Shown here: piece by piece, positions 19,577 through 31,000 of the stretch | Numbering within the stretch: position 1 is the first letter of the stretch | How the letters are laid out: every line of letters begins with the position of its first letter | The notes under the pieces: generated by a model | Seen by the model: the letters and a program-made list of their open reading frames with translations, nothing else | Told to the model about the DNA's origin: nothing | The model's database searches: none | Source: Mesostigma viride | Taxonomy: Eukaryota > Streptophyta > Mesostigmatophyceae > Mesostigmatales > Mesostigmataceae | Assembly (NCBI GenBank): GCA_009746045.1 | Contig: RPFO01000026.1 | Coordinates: 4,496,820 to 4,560,819 of the forward strand | Length of the DNA: 64,000 bases | Direction of reading: 5' to 3' | Position numbers and translations under genes: made by a program

Positions 19577-21987
19577 CTCGCGCTATACTTTGTCTGGTTG
19601 TCACGCTATACAATGTTGCGCCAATGCGACAACAAGTGCTGGCCGGAAACCTGGAAGATCTATGCCAGTATCATTGTATTTCGCGCGTCGCTGTACATAC
19701 TGTGGACTTGAAATATCAAACAGACAACATGTAATGTATATCAAGCTAGAGACAATGTCATGTACATGGTTAGGCTTAAACGGTAATTGCATGGTGGTCA
19801 ATCAATAGGACATGCAGTGGAATCGGTCGATGATCGATTAATTATGCACAATCTGACGATAGTTGTCTCATTGATAGTGTACACTTATAAAATCACGTAG
19901 GTATGCATGAAATTGCGGTTATGATTATCAAGCGTGATCCCGGCCGGCTGCATGGCGGCCAGCTAGCTGGCGGCCCAGCCAGCCTGCATGTAGCATATTG
20001 CCTCGATCCCTTAGTTATTTTAACATGTATAGACTGCTGCGTCACGGGAGCATAATCCTTGCAATGAATGGGTGGTGGAATGGAATATGGCTGCAGCTAT
20101 CTAACCTGATTGCACCCATTGGGGATGCCAGATCATTTCAACGGGTCTGATGGTGCACCCTGTGGTATGCCTGTGGCATGAGGGACGGGGGGGTCTCTGC
20201 CCCCTTCCCGCTGTGCACACTCAGGGACTAAAATCACTCTGGTGCTCCGTGACTCCCCAATGGGAGCACGTGTTTTACCCTTAATCTAACCTGCCTAGTT
20301 GTCCACGGCCGGGTTTGCGTGGGCGACCCTGACCGAATCGCTAAGGTAATTACCATGTTTGATCGCACGCGTCACCTGGTCCACCAACTTTGGGATGGTT
20401 TCCTCCATCCCCCGATCATGCATGCCATTCTTCTTTGGGAGTCATCATCCTCCATATCACATATAAGCCGGGAGGCTGCTCAGGCGTGCGCACGTTCAGT
20501 TCTTCCTAGAATAGCCGGCATGCGCATGCATCCAATAAAGCTATAGCGGCCTATATTGTGAAAGGTCCATGTGTGTGTGGAGGTCCTCTTCAGTGCTCAG
20601 TCCTTTGGCGCCTGATGGATGGCCGCCGAGTACCCCTCCCGCGGGTATAAATAATAATTAGAGGCGGGTATAAATTACTAGTCTGGGATGGGATGGATCT
20701 CGGTCAGTTGGTAGTCGCGTATACAACTGTCTGTAGCGCCTGCAGGGCTCGGGTCTGATGGCACCCGGGAACAGGTGGAGGCTGATGAAGCGGGGCGCCC
20801 ATCATGCCTGGGGACATCCGGGTTCGGGTTGCCGGCAGCTTGCCCGCGAGGTGCCGCACGGCAGGAGCCCGGCCGACGGCGGGTGGCCGGGCGCCGCTGT
20901 TCGGACCAGCGCGTCGACGAACGGGAAAGTGGGTACTTCCCGTAGTTGGCTGTCGCTCATCTCGATACGTCGGCAGCACGGTCGCTCAAGGTTTACCCAA
21001 GTGGCATGCAACAAGTTACAACACCGGGAGTGAGAGGATGTGTGGCCCAAAAGTACTGTTCAGTTCAGTTCAGTTGGATGCCACGCCGGTCATAGCCCGA
21101 CAGAGCTATCATTTTCCGGTGAAATGGGTGTTAGTTTATCTGGCGGAGCCAATTTTCGGAAGAACCGTTAGGTTCGCCAGAATTGGCGAAGCTTATAAGG
21201 CCGTACACGTGAGAAAACATAGGAATAGGGGATGAAAATCCGTCAATCCATCCATCCATACATACATCCACCGAATTTGTCCCGAATTTGCAAGCATAAG
21301 GGTGAGGTTCTTCCGAAAATTGGCTCCGCCGTAGAGTTTCAACGGGCAAGTTGCAAACACGCACGTTACTTGATTCCATAAGCAGAGCTATCATTTCGGC
21401 CCAGGTGCCGCGAAAGAAGTGTAATGGCTGAACAAATCGCTGACACGTTGAGAACAGTAACGGAAGAGCTTTATTTTCCGTGGTGACCGTACGTCTACTT
21501 GGATACTTGGTGGACCGTTGAGGCTGAGTCGGTCTAGAGGACGGTTTGCCTGGTTCAATTTTTCCTCGCATGACGATATAGAGATATGGCGGTCGGCCCC
21601 AAACTGGGTACCTAGTCATGTAACAACCATGGTGCAAGCTTATTTCAAGCAAGATTCAAACCTATTTCGGGATAAGTAAGATGAACATGCAGTGTGAAAA
21701 AACCCGGGGAGACGGGCGAAGAAAAGCATTTACTGAACGGCGCAAGACTTTTTCGCACACAGGCAAGAAATGGCTAGCTGGTTCGGTGACCAGTCGCCAT
21801 ACGACACCAGGATGTCAGGACCGGGTAGCCTAGACAGAGAGCTCACTATATGGCCTGGGATGGAAAGCAAATACGCGTAAAAATTCTCTCAAGCCAATAA
21901 GGCTTTTGGTTGACGTTGGCTGCGTGTTAAAATGCCGTAAGCCTAGCAGCACCAACCAAAGTAAACCAGGTTGTCCGAACACCGGGA
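19577..21987. other. Intergenic region after the mutase gene
   Basis: This is the 3' flank of the mutase gene. A TGTAA word at 19728 and AATAAA at 20534 are possible polyadenylation signals, neither proven. A GC-rich island at 20780-20930 is open on both strands without a motif. A minus ORF at 21131-21652 has no recognisable domain and spans the inverted repeat described separately. Confidence 0.4.
21142..21330. repeat. Perfect 25-bp inverted repeat (MITE-like or hairpin)
   Basis: The arm at 21142-21166 (starting GGCGGAGCCAATTTTCGG) is exactly reverse-complemented at 21306-21330, with 139 bp between. No clear target duplication was seen. It could be a small MITE or a long hairpin transcript. 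Confidence 0.7.
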
Positions 21988-22800
21988 ATGACTGGCGCTC
22001 TAGGTTCGAGTGGACAGCAGGCGGTCAAGCAAAGTTCCCAGGATCCTCCGCCGGCCCTAGTTGACCTTATTTTGAAACAATACCCAAAGGCCATCGCTGG
22101 AGTTCAGCGGAAGCATTGCGTGCTTATCAAGCAGCACACCTTGCCTTGGATTCTGAAGGTAAAAGTTATCGACCTGAGGCTAATACACAGTCTATGAGAT
22201 TCCTTCCGCCTTCTGGGGCTCATATGAAGACTGCAATTTCTGGTCTTCCTGGGTGTGAGGGAGCTATCCAATTGCCCGCGTCCCGCTTATTTGAACGATT
22301 CGCTGTGTCGCCCACGAATACACGCCCATCCTGGCAGCGTATCGAGGACATCTACGACGGACGTTACCAGAGCTACCAGGCGGAAATGGAGAACAGGTAA
22401 CCATGATGGTGATGTCCACAGGCAGCATGGTCCCGTCTTGTAGCGTTGACAATGCACTTGACCGGTAGCAAGCACGGAAGCTCCCAACCGGCGCGCATGC
22501 ACATCCCAAATATCCTGGCGGCCGTGGTGTGCGCTGTCTGTCATGTTGTTTTGTCTTCAGGCAGTAATGAGGTGAGCTTGGTAACTTCACTCTTCTACAT
22601 TTAGTGAAACCCTGCCCCAGGTGCTTATGTTTGTGTTGGTCAGCCTAAACGTAGCTGACATGCCCTTCCGTTACAAGTGCCAGGATGCCCTTAAGAATGG
22701 CACGTATTTCCCTCATGTAAACCGCGCCACCAACCATGAGAGGCTAGCATGTAAACACAAGTACCAATTTTCTCAACCCGATGGAGCCATGTGGCATTTC
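21988..22800 (+). CDS. Possible upstream exons of the unidentified gene
   Basis: An ATG at 21988 opens a 57-residue frame (MTGALGSSGQQAVK to LIKQHTLPWILK) that stops at a plausible donor, GTAAAAG, at about 22159. A second frame (22063-22396) ends GRYQSYQAEMEN before GTAACC. A third (22621-22800, from a CCCAG acceptor) reads VLMFVLVSLNVADMPFRYKC. All look protein-like, but I could not join them in phase to one another or to the downstream exons. Confidence 0.3.
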
Positions 22801-22978
22801 TGACATTGCCATTATAGACAAGGTGGCGTGTTCTTTTAGTAGCACTAGCTCGGTGTGGGTCTCCGCAAATTAGAGTGACGATGGGCTCTTAAACCATAAG
22901 GACCACATTGTGGATGACCTTAACCTTTACTAGTATCAACGTGGCACAAGACACACCCACATCCCCTCACCCTGCCAG

Positions 22979-25055
22979 GTGGGAGCAGAGCCCTGAGCTG
23001 GCGCTCGACGACGCCGGGCTGGGCACGCTGCAAGGAGAGTTGGAGGCCGATGGCGCGGGCCTGCAGGAATACGTGCTGCAGTTCTCCCTCAAGCAGTACG
23101 GCCTGCGGTCGCTGGTGTGTGGCAGTGATAGCAGAGCGTACAGTCATTCAAGCCTTAAGTTGGGTTGGCTAAAGTTGTGGTAACGTGTTAAGTTGGGTCG
23201 CAGTTGGCTGCATGGCTAACCCGACTTAAGGTGTGAAAACTGTACCCGCCAAGCGCTTCAGGGCAACAGCCTAACTTGGGTTCACGCCTTTAGTTGGGTT
23301 GACCCGAAGAAACCCTCGAACCCAACTTAAGGCGTGAATGACCGTATCGTGGAGAGGGTATCGTGGAGAGGGGAGGGGGAGGGGGAGGGGGAGGGGGAGG
23401 GGGGAGGGGGGAGGGGGAGGGGGAAGGGGGGAGGGGGAGGGGGGAGGGGGAGGGGGGAGGGAGGGGGGGGAGGGGGAGGGGGGAGGGGGAGGGGGGAGGG
23501 GGAGGGGGGAGGGGGAGGGGGGAGGGGGAGGGGGGGGAGGGGGAGAGTGCATAGTGTATCGTGTATCGTGGATATTCTGCAAAGGCAACATGGCCTTGAA
23601 AAGATATGTCGTGGCAAATGGTGGCAATCAGGCCACTCTCTCGCCTGCATCCTGCGCAAGCATGTGCTGGTGGACATTTCCGCGATGCTACGCGACGGAG
23701 GGTGGCATTCACTAGAATGACTACCATGCACACAACCGCAGACAAGAATGTACTGCCCTTCAATGAAATGTGCCGTTACTTAACCGTGAAATAGGTGACA
23801 AAGTCTAGCATAATAGGTGACAAAGTCTAACTGTGAAATAGGTGACAAAGGCTAGCATAATTGGTATTAGGCGACAAAGTCTAACCGTGAAATAGGTGAC
23901 AAAGGCTAGCATCATAATAGGTGTCGAAGTCTAACCGTGAAATAGGTGACAAACGCTACGCTAGGTATCATTCTCGTAACTTGACTTCTTGTGACGCTCT
24001 TTCCATGCACGCGGCCACCCGCTTCTACCACCTGCCACCTGCCTTTATCATGCTGTTGGGTTCCATGGCACACTCAGATCTGCTGCGGTGTTGTGCTACT
24101 GTGGCACTTTGTGCCGGCTGGCTATCTTGCCACACGTGCATTGCACACCACCACCTCCAGGTGGACCGCGCCGTGTGGGAGCTGCTTTGCAACGCCGAGG
24201 CGGCCGCGCAGTGCAACGCACACCTGGCGGTGCGTGTGGGGATGCAAGCAGTGCATGGGGAGGCAAGCGAGAGGAGTGCCTCATGGGTGCTGGGCGTTAG
24301 TGCTCGATTACTGATGGAGTTTCGCTACCGTAGTTCTGCTGGCTAATCAGCCTAGCAAGTCGAACTAGCGGGATGTTGGTAGCCTCCGAGATATCTCCAG
24401 ACGTGCCACATCCCCTCAAAACCTTTTGTTGACGCCCATCCTCCTGCGGACCGAACCATTTCCCATCCCAAACCCAATTGACATCTTCCCCACCCCTTTA
24501 CTGTCATTCCTGTATCAGGTAATTATTTTGTTGTATCTTGCTTGATCGACATATAGTTGATCGATGGGCGGGTGATGTGTAGCTGATCCATGGATGGGTG
24601 ATGTGTAGCTGATCGGTGGATGGTTGATAGCTAGTCGATCTGTGCCTGGGCTGTACAGATTATCGGTTGATGTTTGTTTGGTAGCCGAGAAAGACAGATA
24701 GGGAGTCGTTTCCTATGGCCAGGCATTGGCTGCTTGTAGGTGGAGGAATACTTCACGGCATTGCAGTGGCCTGGCAGTTGGACGGCATGGAGTTTTCCGA
24801 GGCGATCCATTTTGCCAAGTGCTCGCGCTTATCCTGCACCTCCTGGTGGATCATCCTGGATCTGTGGCCTCCTCAATGTATCATGTGGCTAATAAGCCAG
24901 TACTCCAGAAGTACTCATCGTAGTAGTATTCTTGGTGTTAGTATTATTGCGTACTTGATTCCGTGGCCTGCGTGGACGCACGGCTGAAGGCCAGCGTGGA
25001 CCGAACAGTCTTTCGCTGTGATTGTTTCCCGCTTTGTGGTTGCTGTGTGCCGCAG
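22979..25055 (+). CDS. Tentative exons of the unidentified gene, 5' side
   Basis: Exon 22979-23114 follows a CCTGCCAG acceptor and reads WEQSPELALDDAGLG...EYVLQFSLKQYGLRSL, a helical segment. A fragment near 23640-23701 reads KHVLVDISAMLRD. Exon 24161-24229 has a good acceptor and donor and reads VDRAVWELLCNAEAAAQCNA. A segment near 24795-24915 reads VLALILHLLVDHPGSVASSM, and one near 24965-25000 reads VACVDARLKASVD. They lie on the same strand just before the secure exon chain, so they probably belong to the same gene. The phases of the second, fourth and fifth pieces are not resolved. Confidence 0.45.
23141..23344. mobile_element. MITE with TA duplication (Tc1/mariner-like)
   Basis: The 26-bp terminal inverted repeats start CAGTCATTCAAGCCTTAAG on the left and CGGTCATTCACGCCTTAAG when the right end is read inward, matching at 24 of 26 positions. 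TA flanks both ends (23139-23140 and 23345-23346). The element is only 204 bp and has internal copies of the TAAGTTGGGTT word. It sits about 25 bp inside an intron, next to the donor of the exon ending at 23114. Confidence 0.8.
23348..23545. repeat. G-rich tract (GGGGGA)n
   Basis: About 200 bp of GGGGGA units and variants lie directly after the MITE, with G on the coding strand. There are many runs of four or more G, so G-quadruplex formation is likely. ORFs across it are artefacts. Confidence 0.9.
23785..23955. repeat. Minisatellite, unit about 33 bp
   Basis: Five to six copies of GAAATAGGTGACAAAG with CTAGCATAATA or TCTAACCGT lie in intron sequence. Confidence 0.75.
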
Positions 25056-28000
25056 GTGGACCTGTTCTGCAGCTTCCTCCAAGAGACCTACTCGCTGGTA
25101 TGCGCACTGTGTGGGTTGTATTTCTGTCATCCGTGTAATTCTGCATAGTGCACTCGTGTAAAATTAAAAGCGTTGCGGGCCCTGGCTCGACCAATACTCG
25201 GCATGGTATCGGATAAGTAGGACAACGTCCCAGGCTTGAAATCAGTTTCCCAAACTCTAGCAAGTCGCCAGGCAGAGGAGACATAACAATGTAGAAGGCG
25301 GACATTGCTTGATGGCCCTTCACGCGAGTTTGAAGGGCAGGAGGGCAGGGGGGAAGGCAGGCTCCCTATCTGTCCTTCATACCAGCCTATCTGGCCAGGA
25401 GATACGGACTGGAAGTAGGAACTGGAGCGTGAATTTGGAAGCATTTTTCAGACGGCATGCTTATGCAGAAAAGTTCAGGGTTCTGTATCCATTCAGTGCC
25501 ACAATTTGATGTGTGTGCATGTGTTTCCCATGGCGCCTGGCTCGCGTATCGCTTTTGCGCATATCGCCCATGAAGTCTCACGTGCCGGTGACACCAAGCA
25601 TAATTTTCGTGCCATTTCCTTGACTTTGACTGTGGAACTCTCACCCATCTGCCAATCATACGTTTCATGTCTGAATGTGCTAATGCCCTCTGCGGCTGCG
25701 CATGTCGCTATCGCGATCCTGGAATATCCACCGATCTACCCGATCCCTTGGTGCGCAGGAGGAGCTCTTCTTCTTCCTGCACTGCCGCCACCATTTGGTG
25801 GCGTTTGTGGGCAGCTGCTGGTCGCAGGACACGCGCGGCCCCGCCCCCATCCAGGGGCAGGGGACGGCTGGTAGCACGACGCCGGTGCCTACGCCGGGTC
25901 CTGTGGTGGTGGACGTGGGGATGACCAGCCAATTTGTGGACACGCTGCGGTGAGCGACCACATGCAGTGTCGAGGGGGTGGATGTGGGGTGGTAGTTGTA
26001 GGGCGGCCCCGCTGGCAGCGGGGAACTACCTGCTCTGATCGTGGACACGCTGTGGTGGGCAACCACAAGCACTGATGAAGGGGTGGCTGTAGGGTGGTAG
26101 TCTTAGGTGCCTTCTCTGTTTTGTGGACATGCTGTGGTGAGCAACATGTTTAGGTGGTAGACGTAGGGTTGTCGTTCGGTTACGTCTGTAGACGTAGTTA
26201 GGTTAGGTATAGAGTACGGTTAGGTTAGGCGCAGCGTTATAGTTAGGTCAGGTGTAGGATTATACTTAGGTGTAGGGTTATAGTTAGGTCAGGTGTAGGG
26301 TTGCACTTCCCATCTCCCTGCTCTTCCCGCGATACATCCCTCGCACACCCCAACTTCCGACCTCCCCATCCCCTAACCGGCCGCCTGATGCAGCACCATA
26401 TGATATTTCGTCCTGCGTCGACACGTTCTGCGATCACCCCCCCTTTTCCCCTCCAACCCCGCCCACCCCAACCTACTCCGCAGGCGCTCAAACTCAGGAA
26501 CCTTCGTTGCCGAGCCCAGCGCCCCCGCCGCCCCGTCAGTCTCCGCGCTCCCCCCCTGCCACAGCCACCTGAGCCTGTCGCACTGTCTGGCCGTGACGCG
26601 CGCCATTTTCGGGGGCGGACGCCTCGCGGACCGCCACCTGGCGCTCCTCTATCGCACGGCCGTGCAGCTGCTGCACACGGTGTTCGAGGACAAGCGCAAG
26701 GGGGCGGGGGGGGGGAAGGGGGGGGACCTGGGTGCCACGGGGGCCTCGTGGGCAAGCACGGGGGAGTCGGCGGGAGTGGGTGACGGGAAGGCGGGCGGGA
26801 AGGTCCGCATCACAGGATATGAGGTAAATAATTCTTACTGGGACATGAGGTATGCAACCATCTTTAAGTAATATTAATAATAAGAAGAAGAATAAGAATA
26901 AGAATAATAATAATAATAATAATAATAATAACGAGGTGACTCGGCATCTTTCAATTCTCACTGGGACATGCTGCAAGGTTTTCTTACTGGGACATGTGGC
27001 ATTGTCTGTTGCGTCGTCATCGGGTGCCTGATCTGTACTCAGCTTTCCAAGGTTTTTGCAGTATATATGTGTTCATTTTCCCAATGTTTTTGCAGTATAT
27101 TTGTGCTCATGTTTCCCAATGTTTTTGCAGTATATTTGTGCTCATTTTCCCAATGTTTTTGCAGTATATTTGTGTTCATTTTCCCAATGTTTTTGCAGGA
27201 TATTTGTGCTCATTTCCCCAATGTTTTTGCAGTATATTTGTGCTCATGTTTCCAATGTTTTTGCAGTATATTTGTGCTCATTTTCCCAATGTTTTTGCAG
27301 TTTATTTGTGCTCATGTTTCCCATGTTTTTGCAGTTTATTTGTGTTCATTTTCCCAATGTTTTTGCAGTATACTTGTGCTCATGTTTCCCATGTTTTTGC
27401 AGTATATTTGTGCTCATTTTCCCAATGTTTTTGCAGTATATTTGTGCTCATGTTTCCCATGTTTTTGCAGTATTTTTGTGCTCATGTTTCCCATGTTTTT
27501 GCAGTTTATTTGTGTTCATTGTCCCAATGTTTTTGCAGTATATTTGTGCTCATGTTTCCCATGTTTTTGCAGTATATTTGTGCTCATGTTTCCCATGTTT
27601 TTGCAGTATATTGGTGCTCATGTTTCCAAGGTTTTTGCAGTATATTTGTGTTCATTTTCCCAATGTTTTTGCAGTATTTTTGTGCTCATGTTTCCCATGT
27701 TTTTTGCAGTATATTTGTGCTCATTTTCCCAATGTTTTTGCAGTATATTTGTGCTCATTTCCCCAATGTTTTGGCAGTATATTTATGCTCATGTTTCCAA
27801 TGTTTTACAGTATTTTTGTGCTCATGTTTTCAATATTTTCGCAATAAATTTGTACTCAGGTTTCCAATATTTTTGCAGTATATTTGTACTCATGTTTGCG
27901 ATGACCGATCTGTACTCATGAACGTATGAACAAATGCTCCAGTGACCGTGCTTCCCGTGCCCGATTCCGCACTCCCCCCCGAAACCCTGCCCCTTCCGCT

Positions 28001-31000
28001 CCCCCCCGCAGTTCCTCCAAGTTCTGCTCGTGCTATTCCACGCGACCACGCCCGACAAGGCCACCCCCCTCTCCCCCCAAGGCCACACTGACCCCGCCGA
28101 TTCTGGAAACCCCGACGACCTGTTCCGACGTGATGTCAGCGATGCCGCCCCAGGTACAGACGGCTTTGGTTACTCTACCTTGGGCACATACAGTAACCCG
28201 CTGTATGCGACCTCCCCCCACGACCCTAATTCTGGCTCCCGCAATGACCCTGCCTCGCGCCCCGTATGGACGGTCGACTCACCCCCAGAGATGGGGTGGC
28301 TGTCGGGGGATGGTCGGGTGGCACCGAATGACGGCCCCTCGCCACATGGCACAGCAGCTTCCATCGGGTGGGATCCAGCTACAAACATCCCGGGACAGCA
28401 TCCTTCAGCACCCGCACGCCAGCATTATATGGAGCGTGCAGATGGGTGGGAGGGCGGTGCCAGCATGAGTCCCCGATGGGCGGGCGCTCGTATGGGGGAC
28501 CCTGGGGGGGCCATGGCCGCCACCTGGCCGGTGGACGTGCGGGGCGGGCAGGAAGGCGGGGGTCGGACTGGAGAGCGGCCGCGTTCGGCCCGCCACAGCG
28601 CGGAGATGGGTGGTATGGGTAGCCATGGTTTCCATGGCAACGGTGGACACCTTGGCGCTAATCCTGGCGACACGGAACGGGGCAACACGGGGGGCGTCGC
28701 GTTCTCGGGGGCGAACACGGCGCTTCTTGCAAAGGACTTGGATGCGTTGTCGCGGGTGGCAGCAGGTAGTATTGTTGAGGGGCCGCCTCGGCGACGGAGC
28801 ACGTCGCGCGAGCGTCAGGCGATTCTCGCGGCGGCCAGCAACCACCTGGAGCGGTGCTCGCAAGGGGGGGAGCTGGCTGACGGCGAGGGGAGGGGGGGGA
28901 GTGTAAGCCCCCACTGCCGGTCGCGGTCACCAAAGCGAGGCCCAACGTCCGCGTCCCATCCGGAGCTGCCAATAAATGGGCCAGCTCTTCAACTGGCGCC
29001 CGTCACCCCGGATAGAGGTTTAGCCCATGAGAACGGCGTCTCTTCCAGTAACACACCACGCGCGTTCCCTCACGGTGCAGTGAGCGGGAGCCCCCGCGCC
29101 ATGCCCACCCAAGCCCCAGCCAGCCAGATTTCAAACTACTACGATCATCCCCACCAGCAAGCCCCGCAGTATACCCGGGACCGCGAGCAAGTGGAATACG
29201 GCCGCGGCCCCGCGAGGCCAGGGGATGTCTCTGAGGACCGCCTCGCTCGCATGGGCGCACGATTCACTGTGCCCTATGACCGAGAGTACAGCTTGCGTCT
29301 GTCGCCCAGGAGGGGGCGCCACGTGTCGCCGTCCCCTCGGCGGTCGGCCGCCGCGGGCGGTCTGTCCCCCCGCCATTCCTCCAGGGGGGTATCGAGGGAG
29401 CAAACCTCGGTCGAAAAGTCCAGGGAAAGATCTGTCGAACGATCCAGGGAACGGTCCTCAGTGGAAAGGTTCTCTGTGGAAAGGCCCTCCATGGAAGCAA
29501 ACTCCCCCGGGGGTCCTCCTGGGGTCTCCTCGGCGGTCTCCTCGCGAAGAGGGAGCATGTCCCCTCAAAGGGGGAGCGGGGGGGAAGGTGCGCGTGGGCC
29601 AGGGGTTGCCGGCAACATCACGGTGGCGGCGATGTTCAGTAATAACGGTGGCAGGCCCGTGCACGCGCCACCTGGCGGTACGAGGGCGAGCGGCAGCGTG
29701 GGGGATGCCAGCAGGGAGGGTTCGGCCGCTGTGTTGCGGAGAGTGCTGCTGGAGGACACGGTCGGCGGTGCGCAGCTCGATGGTGGCGGTAATGACAACA
29801 CGATTAGTAATGACCGGGATGCTGCGGACGGCACGGCCGCGCCCGCACCGAGTTTCTCGGCGCCAGGCGTTCATTCCGATGCACGTGCGGGCATTTATCA
29901 TCCCGATCAAGCAGGGCACGTTGCGCCCACGGCTGGGACAGGCCTTGGGCCGGGCGCTGGTCAAAGCGCCGGTCTCGATCCTGGACATCGACCGCATTCT
30001 CTTTCAGGAGGGGCACCCCATCCCTCCTTCACACCCGACGGACGCCCGCTCGCCTCTGGAACCCGTGGCATCCATGACGGCATCCACCACGGGGGCCCCC
30101 CTATAGGTGCTGTTCCTGTGGGAGCTGACGGCCGTGGCGGTGCCAGTCGTTCCTCCTCGACAGCGGAGCATGGCGGCGGCTACGGCGCAGGCAGCCGGCG
30201 ATCGGGGGATGCTGGCGGCGCGGATGTTAGCAGCGGCAGCGGCGACAAGCGGAATCCAGCCCCTGGGGGCGGCGACGGCGGCGTGTGGAGTCGTGTAAAT
30301 GGCAGTGGGGGTGGCGGGGATGGGAACGGCCACAGTGAGGCAAACGGTGGGATACGGGCCTCGGATGAGGGCGGAGGCAAGGAAAAGAGCGGTCGGGCAC
30401 CCGGCATACAGGGGAGGGAGGCGGGCCAGGGTGGGGCAGGGGATATGGAGGGCGACCCGATCGGCGGCCTTCTGGTGGGACAGCTGGCGCGCGTGTGCTC
30501 CTTGTACACAGAACGCCTGCTGAGCGTGTCGGAGGGGAGGGGGCTGCCGGACGCGATTCTGCGGGATATTGGCCGCGAGGTGGGTGTGCGCGTGGGCACG
30601 GGTGGGGGTAAGGTTTTGGAAGTTTTAGAAGGACAGTAGGGCTTAGACAAGGAGAGCAAAGCTTAGAAGTAGAGTGGGGCTTAGGAAAGGTGAGTAGGGC
30701 GTGACGAGGGGAGCAGTGGATGCGTGAGGTCAAGGAAGGGCGAGGTGGGGCGTGGGCATGCGCACAGGGTGGTTTGAGGGACGACGTAGGCGTGCACGAG
30801 GCACGCACTAGGTACGCACGAGGCACGCGCCTGCCAGATGGGATCCACAGAAACGCCGGCCACAGGGTGTTGTGATGCAGGATAGTCGCACAGGGTACGA
30901 TGGCACTGGGCACTGGGTACTTGCGCGGGGCATGTGGAAGTAGTAGATTGCGGAGTGAGCATGTGAATGGGCATGGAACGTGAGCCAGCGATTCTATCAT

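Noticed and set aside
26968-27929. Three overlapping ORFs of 260-317 residues (FLQYICAHVS-like)
   Set aside because: They come from the acceptor-containing minisatellite; the repeat keeps all three frames open and has no codon bias.
29225-30106. A 293-residue plus ORF and several long minus ORFs over the 2568-nt exon
   Set aside because: They are shadows of the long GC-rich exon; the chosen frame continues in phase through exons on both sides.
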